From Eutypa lata (Eukaryota; Ascomycota; Sordariomycetes; Xylariales; Diatrypaceae), in the NCBI GenBank assembly GCA_022661535.1, contig JAKULF010000008.1, forward strand, positions 868,001 through 932,000: a stretch of 64,000 bases of DNA. The letters are read 5' to 3'. Positions 63,120 to 64,000 of the stretch are shown in pieces. Positions within the stretch are counted from its first letter, which is position 1, and every line of letters begins with the position of its first letter. Made by a program: the position numbers and the translations under genes. The notes beneath the pieces were generated by a model, which was given only the letters and a program-made list of their open reading frames with translations, was not told where the DNA came from and searched no databases.

Positions 63120-64000
63120 CTACACAAGAGCGAAAGTCTCCAGAGCAATCCCTCGCGCCTCTAGAGCCTCGGGAAAGAGTCTTGGGTCGGAGGAGATGAT
63201 CTCTCCGGTGTCCCTGTTCCGGAATTTGCTGCAAAACTTCGGATCGTCGCGTGTCCGCTCAAACTGGACCGGTTCCCATTGCGGTGGTAAGGGGATATCG
63301 AGAAGGCGAGGGTCCTTTCTTGTTCTTTGCCCTGTTTTACTGTTCGAGTAAACTGGGATGACGCCATATGGTTCTTTCTTGTGCAGGACTTTCCAGTCCC
63401 ATGACAGCCGGCCTAATATAGCCTCGCCATTCATGTACCCGTGCAAGTAGCAACCCCCAACAACTTGGTATTTCCCGTCACCCCGTGGCCTTAATATCAT
63501 GGGCACCTCGCAGCCTAGAATGATAGAGATTTGATCACCTGGGGGCGGCTCATGTGTTACTTTCGCTTATAAGAAGAAATGAAATAGTGTTTGTTCGGGA
63601 GTCGGGTTTAACTTACCTGGTTTTACCTCACAGAGCGATTTTCCGAGAAGCCCTTCTGTTGTATGAAATACGTATGAATTATTAGCATGAGTATGGATAT
63701 CCCAAGCGTAGTTAGATGACCTTAGTTTCTCTGATTTGGACCCGGCGGAATTAGAATGTCCAATGATCTCCTCCCTCCAATCGGAGAGCATCGGCCTCAG
63801 GGTTTTAAGAGAGATGGAGTAATCTCCTAGCTTGGCGTCTGTGAGAGTGTGAACGTGAGCGTCCAGGAGCGGTTCACCCGTGGGCTGATACTGCTTTTCC
63901 AACTCCTGAAGACCCATATTTTGCAACATTTCAATCATCTCAGCGGGTTCCTGCAATCTGAGCTGCTCGACGGTTGCGACGTCTGCAAAGGGGACCCCTA
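63120..64000 (-). CDS. HET-domain-type heterokaryon incompatibility protein, 3' part
   Basis: Two visible exons, 64000-63617 (open to the window edge) and 63559-63120, joined by a 57-nt intron (GTAAGT/AAAG) in phase. The junction restores GDQISIILGCEVPMILRPRG, the strongly conserved C-terminal motif of fungal HET-domain proteins, followed by YQVVGGCYLHGYMNGEAI, also typical. The HET domain itself would lie to the right of the window and is not seen, so the type of HET protein is not decided. These genes act in non-self recognition and cell death after fusion of unlike hyphae. The tail GEIISSDPRLFPEALEARG looks intact. No truncation is seen in the visible part. Confidence 0.8.

Noticed and set aside
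1..64000. CRISPR array, rRNA genes or telomere repeats
   Set aside because: No regularly spaced repeats, no 5S/18S/28S segments and no TTAGGG arrays were seen; CRISPR is not expected in a fungus.

Overview
The window reads as nuclear DNA of a filamentous ascomycete (Pezizomycotina, probably Sordariomycetes). Genes are split by short GT-AG introns with CTAAC/CTAAT-type branch points. There is a beta-tubulin gene with a string of tiny 5' exons, a fungal-type NAD(P)H nitrite reductase, HET and 2EXR family genes, and a large block with the hallmarks of repeat-induced point mutation (RIP). Genus cannot be fixed from the sequence.

Layout. 1-1682: non-repetitive DNA with no convincing gene apart from a short ORF that ends at the edge of the repeat. 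1683-19424: an extremely AT-rich block of 17.7 kb. I read it as one LTR retrotransposon because it has 131-bp terminal direct repeats with TGTTA...TAACA ends and a 5-bp target duplication (GAAAA/GAAAG). A second pair of about 143-bp direct repeats inside it (9029-9173 and 18960-19103) suggests a nested insertion of about 10 kb. All coding content has been erased by C-to-T/G-to-A mutation.

19425-28000: an amino-acid-starvation pair. First is a CPC1/GCN4-type bZIP gene whose leader has upstream ORFs of 20, 2 and 41 codons and then no ATG for about 470 nt. A perfect 9-bp Gcn4-type palindrome lies upstream. About 3.5 kb further is a complete GCN20-type ABC-F ATPase on the minus strand. In yeast, Gcn20 with Gcn1 helps activate Gcn2, which controls GCN4 translation, so the two genes belong to one pathway.

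28000-35800 is a long region without a supported gene. 35797-39533 is a 1,135-residue, Ser/Pro-rich, mostly disordered protein with a six-codon first exon. 40958-42624 holds a possible 43-residue gene, a tRNA-like Pol III locus with two B boxes, and a broken gene. 43214-44305 is a 2EXR protein. 45391-47245 is beta-tubulin (six exons), convergent with 47934-51619, an assimilatory nitrite reductase (four exons). Upstream of the latter is a cluster of NirA-type and GATA sites, but no nitrate reductase gene.

52450-58794 is again gene-poor. 58795-60841 is a YANK/STK32-type AGC kinase (six exons, N-myristoylation signal, DFN in place of DFG). 60842-63119 shows no gene. The right edge (63120 to beyond 64000) is the 3' part of a HET-domain-type heterokaryon incompatibility gene on the minus strand. 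Intergenic DNA is repeatedly marked by the short palindrome TACCTAGGTA and related TAGGTA/TACCTA runs.
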